64,000 nt of DNA from an uncultured candidate division WPS-2 bacterium. Lineage in GTDB: Bacteria > Vulcanimicrobiota > Vulcanimicrobiia > Vulcanimicrobiales > Vulcanimicrobiaceae. The notes under the pieces were generated by a model, which saw nothing but the letters and a program-made list of their open reading frames with translations, did no database searches and was not told the origin of the DNA. Location of the stretch: assembly GCA_937927945.1 (NCBI GenBank), contig CALEYW010000099.1:12975-76974 (forward strand). The letters run 5' to 3'. Of the stretch, positions 61,053 through 64,000 are shown in pieces. The position numbers and the translations under genes are program-made. Numbering within the stretch: position 1 is the first letter of the stretch; every line of letters starts with the position of its first letter.

Positions 61053-61978
61053 GCGGCGCCGCTTTCAGACCTGAGATCGGCCACCACGTCGAAGGTCGGC
61101 AGCCCGGTCGCGCGTGCGACGGCGTCGACGAGCGCGCGCGGTGCGAGACTCGCATCGCGGCCGACGGGCGACGTCGTGCAAGCGACGACGCGCAGCGGGC
61201 GCTCGCAGCGCAGGTCGACCGTCGCGCGCAGTTTCGCGAACAGCGCGCCGCGGACCGCGATGCGCGTCGGGTCGTCGACGACGACGGTCGCGCCGGCGGC
61301 ATCGGCCAGCAGGGCTTCAGCGTCGCGCGCGTCCAGCGCCCCGGAGATGCGCACGACCCGCTCGCGTTCGTGTCGCGGATCGCGGCCCGGCAGCGTCAGT
61401 CGCGCCACGGTGTCCGCAGCGACGGCGGCGACCCGCGCGACCGTCGCACCGCTCGCCCCACCGGTCGCCACGATCACGGCGTCGTCGCCGCCGGCGAGCG
61501 GCGCGACGCGATCGATCGCGCCGTCGACCAGAACCGGACCGCTGCACAGCGCGCGCAGCGTATCGATCGTCGCCCGCATCGCGCGCGCCGTCGGCGGACC
61601 CGCGATCTCGCAGGTGGTCGGCAGCACGACACGCGCGAACACCGTCGTTCCGAGCGCGCTCGGCTCGCCCGTCGCCAGGATCGCCAGGCCCGGGCTGCGC
61701 GGAATCAACCCGGCCGGCAGCGCGACGATCGTCCCCGGCGCGAGCCGCACGCGCGGCTTCGGTTCGGCGTCGAGCGCGTCGGCCGGCTCGCCGTCCCGCC
61801 CGATCGACGTCACGCCGATCGCGGTGCCCCGCCGCTTGGCGACGGCGCGCAGCGCGTTGAACGTCGTCGTCTTGCCGGCGTTCTTGGCGGTACCGACCAC
61901 GATCACGCTGCGCGCGGTGCCGATCGCCAGAGCGTACAGCTCTTCAGGCGCCGACGTGGTAGAACTTGAGCGCGGCAA
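61049..61978 (-). CDS. kamB: P-loop protein, KamB-like aminomutase reactivase subunit
   Basis: A 309-residue protein with an N-terminal P-loop 'VVGTAKNAGKTTTFNAL' (Lys36), 'GVTSIGRDGE' and later 'LVDGAIDRVAPL' and 'VVACTTSPVGRDASL'. This pattern and the neighbouring MutS-like ATPase match the KamB/KamC reactivase pair of lysine 5,6-aminomutase gene clusters. It starts at TTG 61978 and overlaps the MntP gene by 35 bp. No lysine aminomutase (KamD/KamE) gene is visible; it may lie elsewhere or the pair may serve an ornithine or other B12 aminomutase. Confidence 0.75.
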   Translation of the reverse strand: MPRSSSTTSAPEELYALAIGTARSVIVVGTAKNAGKTTTFNALRAVAKRRGTAIGVTSIGRDGEPADALDAEPKPRVRLAPGTIVALPAGLIPRSPGLAILATGEPSALGTTVFARVVLPTTCEIAGPPTARAMRATIDTLRALCSGPVLVDGAIDRVAPLAGGDDAVIVATGGASGATVARVAAVAADTVARLTLPGRDPRHERERVVRISGALDARDAEALLADAAGATVVVDDPTRIAVRGALFAKLRATVDLRCERPLRVVACTTSPVGRDASLAPRALVDAVARATGLPTFDVVADLRSESGAA

Positions 61979-62516
61979 ATGCTACTCCCGTGAGCGCGAG
62001 GATGATCCCCGCCCATAGTGCCGCGGCTCCTTCGAACGCCACGCCCAGCCGCCTGCCGAGCGAGAGCCCGAGTGCCGTCGCGAGCACCGACGTGCACCCG
62101 ATGAAAACGACGGACACCACGAGCGGCACGCCGATGTAGAGGATCGAGAAACCGATCCCGAGCGAATCCAGACTGATCGAAAGCGCGCCGAGCACGAGCC
62201 CCCAGCCGCGCGAGAGGTCGAAGCCACCGCCTTCTTCGGTTCCGTGCAGCACCTCGTAGACCATGTATCCGCCGACGCCGACGAGCGCGGCGAAGCCCAA
62301 GTACCCTGCGGCATCGCCCAACAGGCGGCCCGCGGCCTGACCGATCCCGACCCCGATCAGCGTCATCGAGACCTCGGCCGTCGCGAACGCGGCGCCGATG
62401 CGGACCTTCAGCCAACGGTCGCTGCCGCGCATCCCGACGCCGACGCATACGGCGAAGACGTCGAGCCCGAGCGAGAGCGCGACGAAGGCGATCTTCAGAA
62501 GGGCCGCGATCGTCAC
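61944..62516 (-). CDS. mntP: Putative manganese efflux pump MntP
   Basis: A 190-residue membrane protein with six helices in two repeats. The conserved Asp motifs 'SLGLDVFAVCVGVGMRG' and 'SISLDSLGIGFSIL' match MntP, which exports Mn2+. Starts at GTG 62516, 16 bp after the response regulator. There is no room for a yybP-ykoY manganese riboswitch before it. Confidence 0.85.
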   Translation of the reverse strand: MTIAALLKIAFVALSLGLDVFAVCVGVGMRGSDRWLKVRIGAAFATAEVSMTLIGVGIGQAAGRLLGDAAGYLGFAALVGVGGYMVYEVLHGTEEGGGFDLSRGWGLVLGALSISLDSLGIGFSILYIGVPLVVSVVFIGCTSVLATALGLSLGRRLGVAFEGAAALWAGIILALTGVAFAALKFYHVGA

Positions 62517-62532
62517 GGCCCCGCCGCAGGGG

Positions 62533-62928
62533 TTATGCGCCCAGCACCGAGTGCAGCGGGTCGTTCAGCAGCTGATGCACCGTGGTCCGCAGTTGCGAGA
62601 GCGTGAACGGTTTGTTCAGGAAGGCGTTCGCGCCGGCGGATTTCGCCCGCGTGTCCATCGCGTAGTTGTTGTGGCCGCTGATCATGACGATCGGGAGCCG
62701 CGACGTCGCCGCATTTTGGCGCACCCGGCCGATCAGCTCGATCCCCGACATCCCCGGCAGCATGAAGTCGGAGATCAGCATGTCGTACGGTTCGTCCCGC
62801 TGGATGTGCACCAGCGCGCTCTCGGCGTCGTGACACATGGTGATCTCGTACGGTCCCTTCGAGAGGATCGTCTTGATCAACGTGCAGATTTCCGAGTCGT
62901 CGTCGGCGACCAGGACGCGCCACCTCAT
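62533..62928 (-). CDS. Single-domain response regulator (CheY-like)
   Basis: A 131-residue receiver from ATG 62928. Acidic residues 'ADDDSE', phospho-acceptor Asp in 'LISDFMLPGMSG', Thr/Ser switch in 'IVMISGHNN' and Lys in 'FLNKPF' are intact. No output domain, so it signals by protein contact. Divergent from the proline dehydrogenase gene; the partner kinase is not in the window. Confidence 0.9.
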   Translation of the reverse strand: MRWRVLVADDDSEICTLIKTILSKGPYEITMCHDAESALVHIQRDEPYDMLISDFMLPGMSGIELIGRVRQNAATSRLPIVMISGHNNYAMDTRAKSAGANAFLNKPFTLSQLRTTVHQLLNDPLHSVLGA

Positions 62929-63056
62929 CTCGCCCGGTTCCCGAATCGCGGCCCGCACGCCTACGGCTGATTTGAAAAGAGCGTGAAAAGACGCGAGAGA
63001 GCATCCCGGTCGATACCCCGAGGGACGCCTCGGATCATCCCCGAAGTCGCGGGGTC

Positions 63057-63944
63057 GTGGCAGTCCTCGACGTGATCCAGACCCCGGCGTTCCAGCAGCG
63101 CTTCTTCTTTCTGGCCAAGCGCTTCATCGCCGGCGAAACGGTCGACGAGGCGATGGACGCCGTGGCGGCGCTCAATGCGGCCGGCATCACCGCGACGCTC
63201 GACTTCCTCGGCGAGGACGTCACCACCGCAGCCGAGGCGGGGCGCACGCGGGATGCGTACTTCGCGCTGCTCGACGCGATCCGCGCGCGCGGCGTCGAGA
63301 CGAACGTCTCGGTCAAGTTGACCGCCATGGGCCTGCTGGTCGACGAAGACGACGCGCTGCAGAACCTGCGCGCGGTCCTGGCCGTGGCGGCGCGCAACAG
63401 CGATCCGTTCGTCCGGATCGACATGGAGGGGACGGCCGTCACCGACGCGACCCTGCGCGTCTTCGAGCGCGCCTTCGCCGAGACGAAGCATGTCGGCCCC
63501 GTGCTGCAGGCCTACCTCAAACGTACTCCCGCCGACGTCGAACGCGCGATCGCGCTGGGGGCCCGCGTGCGGTTGTGCAAGGGCGCCTACGGCGAGCCGC
63601 CGGCCCTCGCATACAAGGACATGCCGACGATCCGGCGCCAGTTCATGCGATCCGCGGAGGCGCTGCTCGAGCGGGGCAACTATCCCGGCATCGCCACCCA
63701 CGACGAGCGGGTGATCTCCGCCGTCGAGACGTTCGTGCGCGAACGCGGCATCGCACGCGACCGCTTCGAATTCCAGATGCTCTACGGCGTGCGACCGGAA
63801 GTGCAGCGCCGGCTCGTCGACGAGGGCTATCGGCTGCGCGTCTACGTTCCGTACGGAACGCACTGGGCCGGCTACTTCTACCGCCGCATCACCGAACGCC
63901 CGGAGAACCTCATCTTCGCCATCAGGTCGATGATCTCTCGCTAG
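63057..63944 (+). CDS. Proline dehydrogenase (monofunctional)
   Basis: A 295-residue FAD enzyme that oxidises proline to pyrroline-5-carboxylate and feeds electrons to quinone. Barrel motifs include 'TLDFLGEDV', 'SVKLTAMGL', 'FVRIDMEGTAVTD', 'VLQAYLKRTPAD', 'VRLCKGAYGEP', 'IATHDERVI' and the end 'RLRVYVPYGTHWAGYFYRRITERPENL'. Starts at GTG 63057. It is the short, stand-alone PRODH found in non-proteobacteria; the P5C dehydrogenase partner may lie beyond the right edge. Confidence 0.93.
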   Translation: MAVLDVIQTPAFQQRFFFLAKRFIAGETVDEAMDAVAALNAAGITATLDFLGEDVTTAAEAGRTRDAYFALLDAIRARGVETNVSVKLTAMGLLVDEDDALQNLRAVLAVAARNSDPFVRIDMEGTAVTDATLRVFERAFAETKHVGPVLQAYLKRTPADVERAIALGARVRLCKGAYGEPPALAYKDMPTIRRQFMRSAEALLERGNYPGIATHDERVISAVETFVRERGIARDRFEFQMLYGVRPEVQRRLVDEGYRLRVYVPYGTHWAGYFYRRITERPENLIFAIRSMISR

Positions 63945-64000
63945 GCTAGGAGCCTGTAGGGCTTGATGCCGAGAGCATGTGAGTCAACTGCTTTGCGAAG

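Noticed and set aside
62517..62532. Manganese riboswitch before mntP
   Set aside because: Only 16 bp separate mntP from the response regulator gene; no room for the yybP-ykoY fold.

Overview
The window is 64 kb of GC-rich bacterial chromosome (about 65-70% G+C by eye), densely packed with ordinary genes. There is no rRNA, no CRISPR array, and no recognisable transposase, integrase or phage gene. The only RNA gene I can support is one tRNA-Leu(GAG). The gene mix (BTAD-type ATPase regulator, YVTN-propeller phosphoesterase, stalk-domain surface proteins, several oligopeptide-binding proteins, peptidases, KamB/KamC) and the frequent GTG/TTG starts coupled to the preceding stop suggest an uncultured, probably aerobic heterotrophic lineage. 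Candidatus Eremiobacterota (WPS-2) is my best guess, but this is inferred from gene content only, with no marker gene to test it.

Layout. 1-3.7 kb (minus): a periplasmic TlpA/TPR redox protein cut by the left edge, then an RsbU-like phosphatase/ATPase fusion followed by a GAF protein. 3.9-8.4 kb: an aldo/keto reductase (plus), then a minus run of DoxX, amidinotransferase-like protein, metallophosphatase, ABC ATPase and ABC-2 permease. 8.5-14.8 kb (minus): a YVTN/phosphoesterase exoprotein and a coupled operon of ACT-malic enzyme, OmpR-type regulator and MocR-type aminotransferase regulator. 14.9-18 kb: adenylate cyclase, a beta-eliminating lyase and an HSL-type esterase. 18-28.3 kb (minus): a tight eight-gene operon of SDR, GT39 membrane glycosyltransferase, MmcB-like nuclease, M1 aminopeptidase, PBP4-type carboxypeptidase, TldD, TldE and an unknown protein. 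28.3-39 kb: an alpha/beta-hydrolase-like protein, a stalk-domain surface protein, an RND pump, a peptide-binding lipoprotein, a BTAD regulator and tRNA-Leu. 39-42.8 kb: a peroxide-defence block (TlpA-like protein, 2-Cys peroxiredoxin, Fur/PerR-like regulator, MsrB) and an ECF sigma/anti-sigma pair. 43-45.2 kb: a frameshifted erythromycin-esterase-like gene flanked by copies of a short inverted-repeat element. 45.2-55.6 kb (minus): oligopeptide ABC permeases, a BKACE (DUF849) enzyme, a four-gene chaperone/pilin-like export cluster, and a second DppB/DppC pair with its binding protein. 55.7-59.4 kb: a histidine phosphatase, then a peptide-binding protein coupled to gamma-glutamyltransferase. 59.4-63.9 kb: KamC, KamB, MntP, a single-domain response regulator and proline dehydrogenase.

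How it fits together. Peptide uptake (four binding proteins, two permease pairs, no transporter ATPase in the window), peptide hydrolysis (M1 aminopeptidase, TldD/E, GGT) and amino-acid breakdown (proline dehydrogenase, KamB/KamC reactivase, BKACE, beta-eliminating lyase, malic enzyme) point to a peptide/amino-acid scavenging lifestyle. The most unusual region is 48.1-52.1 kb: two paralogous secreted subunits with a conserved cysteine pair, a PapD-like periplasmic chaperone, and a 717-residue predicted outer-membrane protein in the place where an usher would sit but without recognisable usher sequence. It looks like a divergent chaperone-usher-like surface-fibre system. The peroxiredoxin/Fur intergenic region carries an easily read palindromic operator overlapping both divergent -10 elements.
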